Positions 28,695-38,398 of a DNA stretch of 64,000 nucleotides are shown one piece after another. The notes under the pieces were generated by a model that was not told the DNA's origin, ran no database searches, and saw nothing but the letters and a program-made list of their open reading frames with translations. The DNA comes from Jaenimonas drosophilae (lineage: Eukaryota > Euglenozoa > Kinetoplastea > Trypanosomatida > Trypanosomatidae), in the NCBI GenBank assembly GCA_030849065.1, contig JASAON010001661.1, forward strand, positions 62,001 through 126,000, given 5' to 3'. Made by a program: the position numbers and the translations under genes. Each line of letters opens with the position of its first letter. The first letter of the stretch is position 1.

Positions 28695-30153
28695 GATGGG
28701 TGATGTTGCTAGAGGGTGTAGGCGGCGACGTACGTCGTTGCGTTTTTTTTTTTGGAGGGGGAGGGGGAGGGGGTGCTCTCCTCACGATTTATGCGATGGA
28801 GGAGTTGTGGGAATAGAATGTTGTTGGTGATGGTGATGGGTATGTATGTTGATGTTGATAGCGAAGAATGAGTAGTTGCCGCACGATATCCCCGAAATGA
28901 CGTGTGCAAAATGAAAACAACGACAACAACAAAGAATGTTGAGCCAATCCTCCCTGTTTTCTTCGTACGCGAAGAAACAAGATGGAGATGAGTGGAGAAG
29001 AGAGCTGAATGGCAACAGGACCGCTCACAGAGCTGCAATCTTCAGCAAGAAAATACGGGCGCAAGTACTGGGTTATTGTTGTTATTGTTGTTGATGTTGG
29101 TGCCGACCTCTGCCTCTACCAGTTTCCCTCCACTCTACACGCAAAACAAGATTATCAAGGCCTACACTGTACCACTACACGCAGCATATACGCGTGCAAC
29201 GTCGCTCCTTCTCTTTCCCCCACGAAGCAAACGCGATCCCAACACAACCTCCTACCTTTCTGATTGCTTCCTCTCGTTGAGGTCTAGGAAGAACACACGT
29301 CGAAGTGTTGGTGATGATGAAAAACGTCTTCGACCAAAATAAAAAAGACGAGCAGTTGTGCGTGCGAATGTGTTGATGCACCCCTGGAAAAAATACCAAC
29401 ACAGGACCTACCTATCCTATAAACCTTCAGCAAGCGTGAGAATGAGGAGAGAGATGCAAACATACATGTAGTGCAGAGATGTTTTTGTGTGGTACTCACG
29501 CACACATACACACACACAGAGTGGGTCATCCGCACAAAGAAGGAACGTCAGTCCGTGGGCGGTGAGTCACGCATCACGCCAAGACGTGTGCGCTTTCCAG
29601 GATGGATGAAGGTACAAGCTACAAGAAAGAAGGCCTGCCTACGTAGGTGAAAACGGCTGCAACGTACCTCAAAAACACCATCATGGCAGAGTTGATGATG
29701 CATCTGCACCACGTGGACGTCACGTGGCACAGAATGGCATGGCAAATGTGGGGCATCTCTTGTTGGCTGCTCATGCGCAGCATGTGTGAAGGGAAGCACA
29801 CGAGTCTCATCATATCACCACATCAAGAACACCACCATGGCACAGTGATGGATGATGATCTTCTGTGGTGCAGGAAGGCCAGCAGTATCGCCGTGTTGGC
29901 TGCCATCATCGCCATTATGTCCAGAGGAGGCAGAAGAGGTTATGCTGTGTGTGCAGGTACAGCCGAATGAATATGGTGGAGAGGAGTTGTGTGATGATGA
30001 TGATCCATGTTGGGCAGCACAATGCTGAAGAACACTGTGCATGAGAGGATAGTGTACGTTAGCGGTATCAACGTCGTGATGGTATAGATGCGAGAAGTGG
30101 GGTGAAGAATCCTCTCCATCCGAGCACATCATCATGCAAGTGGATGTGTGGCC
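28695..30153. other. Long interval without a credible gene
   Basis: About 1.46 kb between the PPPDE peptidase and kinesin-13. A minus-strand frame at 29619-29813 (64 codons, Cys-rich middle) follows an acceptor-like CCTGCACCACAG, but a short out-of-frame ATG ORF comes first and I know no relative. Two short stretches here resemble each other (near 29684-29710 and 29826-29853, minus strand sharing TGCCATGRTGGTGTT). Otherwise it is UTR-like, simple sequence. Confidence 0.4.
28709..28773 (-). promoter_or_regulatory. Spliced-leader acceptor for the PPPDE gene
   Basis: Minus-strand CCCCCTCCCCCTCCCCCTCC (plus 28754-28773) and, closer to the gene, CACCCTCTAG just 15 bases before the ATG. Confidence 0.6.
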
Positions 30154-31908
30154 CTACTTCTGGTGAGAAACCTTGACGGAGTGGTTGAGGGTGTGCGAGA
30201 GGTCCTCCTCATCCTTCAGCATCGTGCTGATGGAGCTGAGCATGTTCAGGATTTGCTCCGTATCGTCCTTCTGACGTTGGAGGATGCGCCGAATCTTGGC
30301 AACGTACTCGTCAACGGAGTCCGACTGATCAAAGGCCTGGATCGCCTTGATCTCCTCCTTTATTCCCGTCATTTTGGAGTCAATGTGGCGGCGATGCAAC
30401 GAGACCAACTTTTCCTCCGCCTTGGAGATCTCCTCCACAACGTAGGCGTGTACGCGACGAACTTGGCGCTCCTCATCACGTGGCAGCGCTCCTTGCGCGG
30501 CTGCCGCCACCGCAGAAACCTCCTCCGACTCCTCGCCATCCTCGTCATCCTCCTCCTCCTCCTCACGCTCCAGAGCCTTGATGTGGTTGCGCATGATGGT
30601 GGCAATCTTTGGATCGCGCACCTTAATCACCGGCGCGGGTGCGCCACGACGTCGCGCCGCCGCCGCCGCGGTGGGCGATGGCACGTTGGTCGGCGTCTTG
30701 TTGGCTGCGCTCGGTTTTGGCTGCGGGCGTGGTGATAAGCGCGGTGAGCGTGGCGCCCCGTTGCCACCTTCCTCCGCCTCCGCAAAATCGCTTATCCACT
30801 CAGGACGAGGCCGAGCTGGTGCGTCATTGGCTTTTCGGCGTGCCGCTGGCACAGGGCCACGTCGCGGTTGTGCAGCAGCGGCAACCTGCTCGATGCGGGC
30901 GGCACCACCGCCTCCGCCGAGATCCTTCACACGTTGGGTGTAGCGCAACGTGTTAAGCGTATTCACGCAGTGCTTCGATGATGGGGAGATGGTGGCGATC
31001 ATTGTGGTGCGGCTGTTGCCCGTGAAGGAGTCGCGAAGGACCTCGGTCAGGATAGATCCGCGGAATGGTACGTGGCTCTTGCCCATGCCCAGAGCACGAA
31101 TACACTCCTTCAGTGCGAGCAGCGACTTGTTGATCTCCGCACCCTCCATCCGCGTTTTTCGGTCGCAATCAAAGGTATCTGCGCCACGTTCGTTACCGGC
31201 AAGATCAATGAAGGAGATACGCCCAATGGTCTTTTGAGCCGCGGCAGCCCCACGCTTGCCCTCCGCCTTGGCCCCTTCCCGCACCTCCACCTGCAACACC
31301 GCATGCGAGCGACTGCTCTCGCTGTTGGCGCTCGTCTGGCCCGCGGCACGATAGGCACTTCCGTCGGTAATGACATCAAATATTTCCTGGATATCCACCA
31401 CAGGATGCTCGCTCAGCCCGCAAATATTAATGACGCGATCGGCATCTTCTCTGGCGAAGAGCCGCTCGCGGTTGTTGAGCAAATCAAAGATTTTTCGCCC
31501 ATAAATCTCGTAGAAGGATACAACAATATCTGCGTTGATGCGCTTCGCACGAGCGAAGATCTCCTTGGCGGCAATGGCATACAAGCCAGGCTCCTTGTTG
31601 GAGCCGAGCATCGTGTAGGTCTTGCCAGAACCTGTTTGCCCGTAGGCGAAGCAGGTTGCGTTGCCGTAGCTGAACACGGTTTCAATGAGCGGCAAGCAGC
31701 AACTCTGGTAGACGGCTGCATTGTCACACTGCTCACCAAAGACTTTATCATAGGTGAAGGTGTGGCGGTCAGTGTAGTGGGAGAGGTCGTACTTAATCTT
31801 TGGCTCATTCACTACACACTGCGGGGATGGCGTCTCAACGATATCTTCCGTTTCAACGTCTGGGTTGGGGCGCTTGCGCACCGCCACACAAATACGGCCG
31901 GAGCTCAT
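30154..31908 (-). CDS. Kinesin-13 family microtubule motor
   Basis: Predicted 584 residues with the motor near the N-terminus. Visible motifs: P-loop GQTGSGKT (90-97), switch I NSESSRSH, switch II DLAGNERG, and NTLRYTQRVKDL at the motor end. The short class-specific stretch NEPKIKYDLSHY (34-45) corresponds to the loop-2 region of kinesin-13s, which depolymerise microtubule ends in spindle and flagellum length control; the KVD found there in human MCAK reads KYD here. The C-terminal third is basic/Pro-rich, then an acidic run and coiled coil, ending VSHQK. The ATG at 31908 is chosen because upstream residues in the frame are leader-like; a CAAG acceptor lies only 2 bases before it, and others lie farther up. 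Confidence 0.92.
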   Translation of the reverse strand: MSSGRICVAVRKRPNPDVETEDIVETPSPQCVVNEPKIKYDLSHYTDRHTFTYDKVFGEQCDNAAVYQSCCLPLIETVFSYGNATCFAYGQTGSGKTYTMLGSNKEPGLYAIAAKEIFARAKRINADIVVSFYEIYGRKIFDLLNNRERLFAREDADRVINICGLSEHPVVDIQEIFDVITDGSAYRAAGQTSANSESSRSHAVLQVEVREGAKAEGKRGAAAAQKTIGRISFIDLAGNERGADTFDCDRKTRMEGAEINKSLLALKECIRALGMGKSHVPFRGSILTEVLRDSFTGNSRTTMIATISPSSKHCVNTLNTLRYTQRVKDLGGGGGAARIEQVAAAAQPRRGPVPAARRKANDAPARPRPEWISDFAEAEEGGNGAPRSPRLSPRPQPKPSAANKTPTNVPSPTAAAAARRRGAPAPVIKVRDPKIATIMRNHIKALEREEEEEDDEDGEESEEVSAVAAAAQGALPRDEERQVRRVHAYVVEEISKAEEKLVSLHRRHIDSKMTGIKEEIKAIQAFDQSDSVDEYVAKIRRILQRQKDDTEQILNMLSSISTMLKDEEDLSHTLNHSVKVSHQK

Positions 31909-32988
31909 TCTTGGTGGTGGTGGTGGATATGTGCGTGTGTGTGTGTTGTGCAGCAATGTACAGCAACAACAAAAGTGTTGTCCGATGGAATAAAACAGAA
32001 GGTTGTGGAAGTTGTGCTTGTTGGTCAAGTTTGGTGCAGCTTCAGGACGAATTCGGCGTCAATGTTGTGTTGTCTTGGTTGGTATGTATGAGAGAGAAGG
32101 CACGGTGATGGTAATGATGATGATCTACGATGTTGCGGAAGGACTAGCAAGTAACTGATTGATGTGGATGGCCAACAACAACGAAACAGAAGATGCGCTG
32201 TCTTGATGGAACCCACGAAATGAAGATGAGCGGGATGATTGCTACGCTACGCGATCCGCTCCACTGCCGCAGTAGGATGGGCCTACTCGAAGCAAATGCT
32301 GAAGTAAAGAGCTCCAACAACAACAACAAATAAGAAGGAAAGAAGAAGAATGAATACATACGCGTGATGGTTGGGATTGCACATCTGCTGTATGGCAGCG
32401 TAGAAGATACTGTGCAAAATGAATCTGAGGCAGCATTCGTGGAAGCTGCTCCACCTCCATCAGGTTATTATCAAGACGCTATCAAACGCGTCGAGTTAGA
32501 AAGAAAGAAAAATTTGCCACAAACAATACTTCATCACTATCAAAAAAAAAGACACCTTACACACAAAAAAAAGGAAGAAAAAAAAGGAATGTCGATGCGA
32601 AGAATGAGTGCTTCTCGCCACACAAAGGAAGTTAGTGAGGGAAAAAAACATGTTAGCGTATCATCGTGATCTAATCACGCAACACATTTGCTCCATGACT
32701 GACCATCGAGATGAAAGTTAAGATGTTGCATAAAACGGAAGAATTCTTGTACCAGCATATGCATTGTAGCTCTGTTTGTACGCATCCGACTAAAGGTGAT
32801 GCGCAGAATCATCAATAAATGTTGTGGTTGGTTCCTCGGTTGATGCCATCCTTGTTGAGATTGAGCACGGCGAGATCATCATCATCATCACGAAGAAATC
32901 GACTCAATCATGAAAAAGGGGATTCACATTGAAGATCACGTCACAGAATACACCTCTGTGTGTTCGTGTGAGTGTGTTTGTGCGTCTT
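31909..32988. other. Intergenic region
   Basis: Kinesin leader at the low end and 3' UTR of the mitochondrial carrier. A-rich stretches occur at 32540-32590. I see no gene on either strand. Confidence 0.45.
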
Positions 32989-33990
32989 CTACCGAGTACT
33001 GCAGAAGAACTCCTCCTGTGGCTGGGAGTTCCGCTGCTGTAGGCAGGCAATCATTGCATCTCGGCTCACGAATGTTGCGGCGCTGGCGATCACAGCGCGA
33101 GCCACCGCGGGTGCCAGCCCAACATACAGCCGCCGCAGCGGTAAGCCAGCACACGGCTCACCGAGCACGTGTTGCAATGCCCCTCTCCACCCGAGCGGTG
33201 TTGGGCCCCGATGGGCCTGCATCGCCGTCTTCACCACATCGGTGGGCATGACGATGATCCACATCATCGCCCCACTCAAGCCACCAGCAAGGAGCGAGGT
33301 ATGAAAGCTCGGCCCACACTCACTCCCACATCCAGATGGTGATGATGTAGTAGTGTTGTGGCTGTGCATCCAACGCTTCACGCCTTCATAGACACCAAAC
33401 CACACCATACTCCCCGGGACTTCTCGGCACAGTGTGGCTGACGTACCCGCCCAGAATCCACGTATGCCGTGTTGCACGTAAATGTGGCGCATTACCGCCA
33501 GCAAACGCGCATCTCCGGCGTGTGATGCGTGTGCGAGGGCGGCCTGTTGCCGCACCTTCAACAACTCCGCCGGGCCTTGTATCATGGAGGTGCCAAAGCC
33601 CACAATCCCTCCACAGACAGCAACATCCAACAAGGGAAGAAGATGATGATCCTCCGTTCGTCGAGTTGTTGTTGTTGTTGTTGTTGTTGTGGGTGTACTG
33701 AGCGATGGCGGGAGGCCCTTAGCAGCCCGCCACCCCCGCTCCACCACCGCGAAGAGGGCGAAGCAAAAGGCGTAAATCAAGCCAACTCCCGCAGCCGGTG
33801 CGATTGCTCCTCGATACAGCCCGCCAACCCCACGTTGATGAAGAAGGTGGCGCGCTATGTGAAGGGCCGATTGGCGTTGATGTGTCTGTTGTTGTTGCAA
33901 TGTTTTGATGGTGTCGCAGGGGTAGGCGGCGAGGAATCCAACAACGCCACCAAGCCACCCCGCCAGGAGATGATCCCGAACATCGCTCAT
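32989..33990 (-). CDS. Mitochondrial carrier family (SLC25) protein
   Basis: Predicted 333 residues in three carrier repeats. The signature P-x-[DE]-x-x-[KR] is seen as PCDTIK (repeat 1) and PTDVVK (repeat 3). In repeat 2 the match is the variant GPAELLK. The repeats also show GGLYRGAIAPAAG, IRGFWAGTSATLCREVP and LYVGLAPAVARAV, the usual second-helix motifs. A nine-Thr stretch sits in the loop between repeats 1 and 2, encoded by a GTT repeat. Carriers exchange metabolites across the mitochondrial inner membrane. The substrate-contact pattern resembles carnitine/ornithine-type carriers only loosely, so I give no substrate. The ATG at 33990 follows an acceptor CCTCATCAG at 34041-34042. Confidence 0.9.
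   Translation of the reverse strand: MSDVRDHLLAGWLGGVVGFLAAYPCDTIKTLQQQQTHQRQSALHIARHLLHQRGVGGLYRGAIAPAAGVGLIYAFCFALFAVVERGWRAAKGLPPSLSTPTTTTTTTTTRRTEDHHLLPLLDVAVCGGIVGFGTSMIQGPAELLKVRQQAALAHASHAGDARLLAVMRHIYVQHGIRGFWAGTSATLCREVPGSMVWFGVYEGVKRWMHSHNTTTSSPSGCGSECGPSFHTSLLAGGLSGAMMWIIVMPTDVVKTAMQAHRGPTPLGWRGALQHVLGEPCAGLPLRRLYVGLAPAVARAVIASAATFVSRDAMIACLQQRNSQPQEEFFCSTR
33666..33690. repeat. GTT/AAC repeat encoding poly-Thr
   Basis: Eight GTT units, read as Thr codons in the carrier inter-repeat loop. Confidence 0.7.
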
Positions 33991-34476
33991 CGACCAGCCA
34001 CCTCACCCCTCACACAACACACGTGTGTAGCGTCGTACTTCTGATGAGGAAGTGGCTAGGAATAACGTTGGTGCTCGAGTGTGTGATGGAATGAAAGGAG
34101 GGAGAGCCTGCAGAAGCTGGCACACATAGACCCTTTATATCTATACTTATACTAAATGCATGAGGAAGTGGCAACAACGTACTTCATTGCGATTCAAGAT
34201 GCAGCTGGCACATGTACTGCAACAGTTGTCACCGACGTAGGCACACAGACAAGATTCTTATATACCCTACAAAAGGCCCTCTTCACACAGTCATGAAGCT
34301 CTGCCCCTGACCATACATCATCATCATCACAATCAGCAGCAACAACTCATGTGTGTGAATGGCTTTACTATCATGTATGTGTGTGTGTGCTCCATCCGCT
34401 GCTGCCCCAACAACCGCACAACACACGTTATAGAAGATGGGCAATTACGAACTCACCACCATAGTAGCCACGCACT
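33991..34476. other. Intergenic region
   Basis: Carrier leader with its acceptor, and the 3' UTR of the first ATP synthase c gene. Nothing else seen. Confidence 0.5.
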
Positions 34477-34797
34477 CTAAGAGAAGAGCATGAGGAAGGC
34501 GAGCATCAGAGCGAAGAGCCCAATGGCCTCAGTCAGGGCGAAGCCCAGAATGGCGTAGTTGAAGAGCATCTTGGTGAGGTTGGGCTGACGAGCGCAGGCG
34601 AGGAGGAGGGAGCCGAAGATGGTACCAATACCCATACCCACACCAGCGAGGGCGATGGCGGCGAGGCCAGTGCCGACGTAGTGCAGACCCTGCACGGAGA
34701 TGGCCACGGTAGAAGCCTGACGAGGGCAGGCAACAAGGGCGGAGGTAGCCACGGCCGCACGGCGGGCAATGGGCTGAGTAAGAGCACGGCGCATCAT
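34477..34797 (-). CDS. F1Fo ATP synthase subunit c (ATPase subunit 9), downstream copy
   Basis: Predicted 106 residues: a basic mitochondrial presequence of about 30 residues ([20 protein letters not shown]) and a mature two-helix proteolipid starting near [13 protein letters not shown]. The first helix is glycine-rich ([12 protein letters not shown]), the polar loop carries the conserved Arg-Gln-Pro (ARQP, R70), and the proton-binding Glu is E90 in ALTEAIGL. These rings drive rotation in the mitochondrial inner membrane. The gene is one of a tandem pair 457 bp apart. This copy has the conserved loop arginine. Confidence 0.97.
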   Translation of the reverse strand: MMRRALTQPIARRAAVATSALVACPRQASTVAISVQGLHYVGTGLAAIALAGVGMGIGTIFGSLLLACARQPNLTKMLFNYAILGFALTEAIGLFALMLAFLMLFS

Positions 34798-35254
34798 GAT
34801 TGTGAGGTGTTGTGATGAATATGAGTATCAGCTTGATGTAGTATGAATACCAATAACAAGAAGAAAAGAAGGCAGATGTGGTTGCATGCCACAGCTACAC
34901 ATCATCACTTTCATGTTGGAACAGTGGAGGTACGCAGCCATGCCACCGCCAACATCAAGAAAAATCACTGGCTTACGTCGTCAATCGTAGCGTCACCAAA
35001 CGAGGACGCACAGATGCAGAGCACATCTTCACTCTCCCACACGCCACCATCATGAGATGCATGTTTCATTCATCATCTGCACCGATCCCGGCCGCTTCAC
35101 TCACGATCATCCACGTACTTAGACTACATGTTGGGCCCTTCTACTAGTCTGGCTGCATGGAGCCCAACAATCTTATCCGCTATGGCAACGGTGTACGAAA
35201 AACATCGCATCATCCATGTAAACCCCGCTGCCAGCCACACAACACTCACGCACT
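34798..35254. other. Spacer between the two ATP synthase c genes
   Basis: The bases just upstream of both start codons (TGTGAGGTGT on the plus strand) and just downstream of both stops (CACGCACTCTAAGAG) are the same, so the duplicated unit extends slightly beyond the coding region. The centre of the spacer is unrelated sequence without a gene. Confidence 0.55.
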
Positions 35255-35575
35255 CTAAGAGAAGAGCATGAGGAAGGCGAGCATCAGAGCGAAGAGCCCA
35301 ATGGCCTCAGTCAGGGCGAAGCCCAGAATGGCGTAGTTGAAGAGCATCTTGGTGAGGTTGGGCTGCTGAGCGCAGGCGAGGAGAAGGGAGCCGAAGATGG
35401 TACCAATACCCATACCAACACCAGCGAGGGCGATGGCGGCGAGGCCGGTGCCGACGTAGTGAAGACCCTGCACGGAGATGGCCACAGTAGAAGCCTGACG
35501 AGGGCAGGCAACAAGGGCGGAGGTAGCCACGGCCGCACGGCGGGCGATGGGCTGAGTAAGAGCACGGCGCATCAT
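35255..35575 (-). CDS. F1Fo ATP synthase subunit c, upstream copy with Arg-to-Gln in the polar loop
   Basis: Predicted 106 residues, identical to the neighbouring copy except at residue 70, where the conserved loop arginine is replaced by glutamine (LLACAQQPN; codon at 35366-35368, CAG instead of CGT, two base changes). I count six further base differences between the copies, all synonymous. The presequence and E90 are intact. The loop arginine contacts the F1 central stalk in known ATP synthases, so the change may matter if both proteins are made. It could instead be a tolerated isoform or an assembly error. Confidence 0.95.
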   Translation of the reverse strand: MMRRALTQPIARRAAVATSALVACPRQASTVAISVQGLHYVGTGLAAIALAGVGMGIGTIFGSLLLACAQQPNLTKMLFNYAILGFALTEAIGLFALMLAFLMLFS

Positions 35576-35904
35576 GATTGTGAGGTGTGTAGAAGAGTAA
35601 GTGTGAGTGGAGAGCTACGAGCATGAAGATTGCGGGAAATGAGGTTTAGTGATGTGCATGAAGCGGGTGCGTGAGTACTCCACCTTTTCATGGTAGTACT
35701 CTCATTGGTTAAGGCAGTGGAGCGGGGGGTATTGATGTGTGGGTAGTGTTATCTGATCACCGTCTTATACAGAAGAAGAAAAAAGAATTCATCCCAGGAC
35801 GTATTATGGGTTACTCGAGTAGGTAGTTTGGTGTTGGGGGGGTTGCACATCTGGTGAAAGCACCCACAAAACATAACAACAAGCTGCTTTTGGGAGGAAG
35901 GGGG
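35576..35904. other. Intergenic region
   Basis: Leader of the upstream ATP synthase c gene and the 3' UTR of the USP gene. No gene seen. Confidence 0.5.
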
Positions 35905-38085
35905 TTATTCATCCTGACGTCGTTCTGGTGGTCCTTCACGTCGCCCGCGGATATCAAACTTCGTCTTCCCCGCAACCTGCTGAAAGCGGTTGATGCCATC
36001 GTGCTCACGGGCCTCCTGCTTCGCACGAACCTTCTTCACGCGACCCTTATCCATCTCCATCTGCCACATGGGGTCGCGTATCTTTTGCTGGAACTTTGGT
36101 GCGGTGGTGGGTCGCTGCACGCTTTCAGGCACGAGGAGCATCTTTTCATGCTCCAGGGTTGTTACCGCGCTACGTCCTGTTCGTGGTTGGCCGTGCTGTG
36201 GTGTGCCGCCATCATGGCGTGTGATGGAGCGGATGATGCCTCCATACCGCCCCAACTTATTGATGGGCTTCTGTTGCGGTGCGGATGCGCGGCTCTCCGT
36301 GTGCGAAGGTTCGGCAGACTTCTCTTCTGCGGATGGCCGACCGAGCCGCCACGACGATGGCGGGCCAACCTCTCCTCCTTCACCATCATCATCTGATGAG
36401 AGCTCCTCGCGCTTCCGCTTCATCGCCACCTTACTACTATCGCCATTAGCACTAGCCACTGCACGTGGAGCATCGTCCTTCTCTTCCTCCTCGGAAAGCG
36501 CACGTTTGTGCTTCTTGGATGCAAGAATTGTTGCAAGCTCCTCCTCACTTACCTCACGCCCAACCTGCTCCACCTCCATCGTCGTCTGCGATGGCAACAT
36601 GGCACTCAAGCGGGCGCCACCCAATGATGAACGTGATGATGGGCCATGCGGCTTGGCATCCTTCGTCGTGGAGGCAGAACGCTTCGGCTCCTCGATGCGT
36701 GAGTAGAAGAGCATGTAGGCCGCCTGATTCAGTGCAGTATCTTCGTTGATGCTGCGAACGTAGGCGTCGTTGCACTCGAGCCAGGCACCATTCCGCCCAC
36801 GTACCATGGAGTAGTAGTGGCCAAAATTGATGCTATGGCCATCGTGGATGCAAATAGCGTTGAGCTCGTAGCGAGATGAGATGGATCGTGCACCTCCATC
36901 ACGACGCTGAGTGAGAAAATCGTGAATATCCAAAATTTTTGGATACGTGATCCGCTTGCCCACCTTCTTCCCCGTTACTCCGAACCGCTTGAGCTGGATA
37001 ATAAGCACCGGTGGCGGCACGTGAATCCTGAATTGTTTCGTGGCATGCACGCCCACCTCACGTGGGGTGTGGTAGCAACGACCGTCCAAGGTTTCCTTCG
37101 CACAAAAGTTGGCGAGGCAGTGTTCGAGTGATTGGCCCACAAGCTCCACGTTCAGAATGGTGAAGGGGTCGTACGTGTTGGATACCATCACATCCGCGGC
37201 ACCAGATGATGAAGATGATTGCTGCTCCATCCTTAAATCAATGGCATCCTGCTTCTTGCCAGCTCGGAGGAGCTGCTGCACCTCCTCCTTGCGTGACCAC
37301 GCCACCTGCGAGCGGAGATATCCGCCACAGATGCGATGGAGAGTGGTCGTCTGCCCCACACGAGGTGCCACTTTTCGGCTGCCAACCTGCCGAAAGAGAA
37401 TTGAGCGTTGGCAGGCGTGGAGGAGCTGCACCGCAAACTCATGTGCATCGCTCTGTTTTCCGATGCTGAAGTGGTTGGAGAGCTGACGAAGATGTCCCAG
37501 AATCAGTGAGGGCCGCACGGCAGCAGAGCTCGAGGTGCCACTGCCCGCACTGTGGCGGTGCAGCTGCCGCAACGTCTCTCCGAGGGCGTAGGCGAAGTCG
37601 TACGGGGCACCCATACCCTGATCCGCAGCCTTGAAGGTATCCATGAAGTACTGCGCCATGGCTGGTGTGTAGGCCACGGCTTGCAACACGGCGTTGGCGA
37701 AACATGTGTTGCCAAGGTTGTGCAAACCTGCGCCAGCCGCTCCAACATGCCGCCAGCGGAGATGCATCACCTTGCGAAGTGCTTCATCGGAGCACAAGTA
37801 GAGAGAAGCGTCAGTGTAGGCTGGATCGTCGTCGTGATCATCCTCAGTAGGACGTTCAGTACGTGCGTGATCCTCCTCCTCTCCATCATCATCATCATCA
37901 TCTTCTTCTTCTTCTTCTTTTTGTGCTGAAGAATTCTGCCGTTGTTGTTGTGTGTGATGCGGATTCAGTACGAGTGCGTGGCGAGGATACTCCACGACAT
38001 GTGGCTTCCGGTAGCGCTCGAACTCAATTGGCCGAAAGATGATGTCGCGGCCCTGAAAGCCCAATGAGCGTTGGTGCACCTGCAT
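35905..38085 (-). CDS. Ubiquitin-specific protease (USP family)
   Basis: Predicted 726 residues. The USP catalytic domain runs from about 119 to 440: Cys box GLHNLGNTCFANAVLQ with nucleophile C128, and His box GHSINFGHYYSMVRG with the WLECNDAYV that supplies the third catalytic residue. The arrangement and the basic tail suit the USP36/USP42-like group. An acidic run (Glu then Asp, about 57-72) precedes the domain. The C-terminal 280 residues are charged and low-complexity. It removes ubiquitin from protein substrates; those are unknown. The frame is open for 69 codons further upstream, but these contain an acceptor (AG 38210-38211), and the ATG at 38085 is the first after it. Confidence 0.92.
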   Translation of the reverse strand: MQVHQRSLGFQGRDIIFRPIEFERYRKPHVVEYPRHALVLNPHHTQQQRQNSSAQKEEEEEDDDDDDGEEEDHARTERPTEDDHDDDPAYTDASLYLCSDEALRKVMHLRWRHVGAAGAGLHNLGNTCFANAVLQAVAYTPAMAQYFMDTFKAADQGMGAPYDFAYALGETLRQLHRHSAGSGTSSSAAVRPSLILGHLRQLSNHFSIGKQSDAHEFAVQLLHACQRSILFRQVGSRKVAPRVGQTTTLHRICGGYLRSQVAWSRKEEVQQLLRAGKKQDAIDLRMEQQSSSSSGAADVMVSNTYDPFTILNVELVGQSLEHCLANFCAKETLDGRCYHTPREVGVHATKQFRIHVPPPVLIIQLKRFGVTGKKVGKRITYPKILDIHDFLTQRRDGGARSISSRYELNAICIHDGHSINFGHYYSMVRGRNGAWLECNDAYVRSINEDTALNQAAYMLFYSRIEEPKRSASTTKDAKPHGPSSRSSLGGARLSAMLPSQTTMEVEQVGREVSEEELATILASKKHKRALSEEEEKDDAPRAVASANGDSSKVAMKRKREELSSDDDGEGGEVGPPSSWRLGRPSAEEKSAEPSHTESRASAPQQKPINKLGRYGGIIRSITRHDGGTPQHGQPRTGRSAVTTLEHEKMLLVPESVQRPTTAPKFQQKIRDPMWQMEMDKGRVKKVRAKQEAREHDGINRFQQVAGKTKFDIRGRREGPPERRQDE

Positions 38086-38398
38086 CACACCAACGCAACA
38101 CGAGAGGCGGTGTGCCGATGCAACTACACGAAGACGCTGCGTTCCTTGTGTGGTAGTGATGAGCTCCAGCACACAACTCTTCCACCCAATGGATGTGTGC
38201 GTGAGGCTCCTTTCAGAAGAAAAAAAAGGAATGTTGCAGAAGATGAATGTTGATGTAGATGATGGCGTCAGCAAAATGATGAATGCTGCCATAAATGCAC
38301 AATTTGGCGGAGGATTTATTCCAGCAACACGGCATCTACGACATCATGTTGGTGCAGAGAGCACACACACACACACAGAGATGAGCTCCTCCCTCCAT
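38086..38398. other. Intergenic region
   Basis: USP leader with acceptor, a short CA repeat at 38366-38381, and the 3' UTR of the SNF2 gene. Confidence 0.5.
38210..38240 (-). promoter_or_regulatory. Spliced-leader acceptor for the USP gene
   Basis: Minus-strand CCTTTTTTTTCTTCTGAAAG. No ATG occurs in the 124 bases between it and the start at 38085. Confidence 0.65.
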
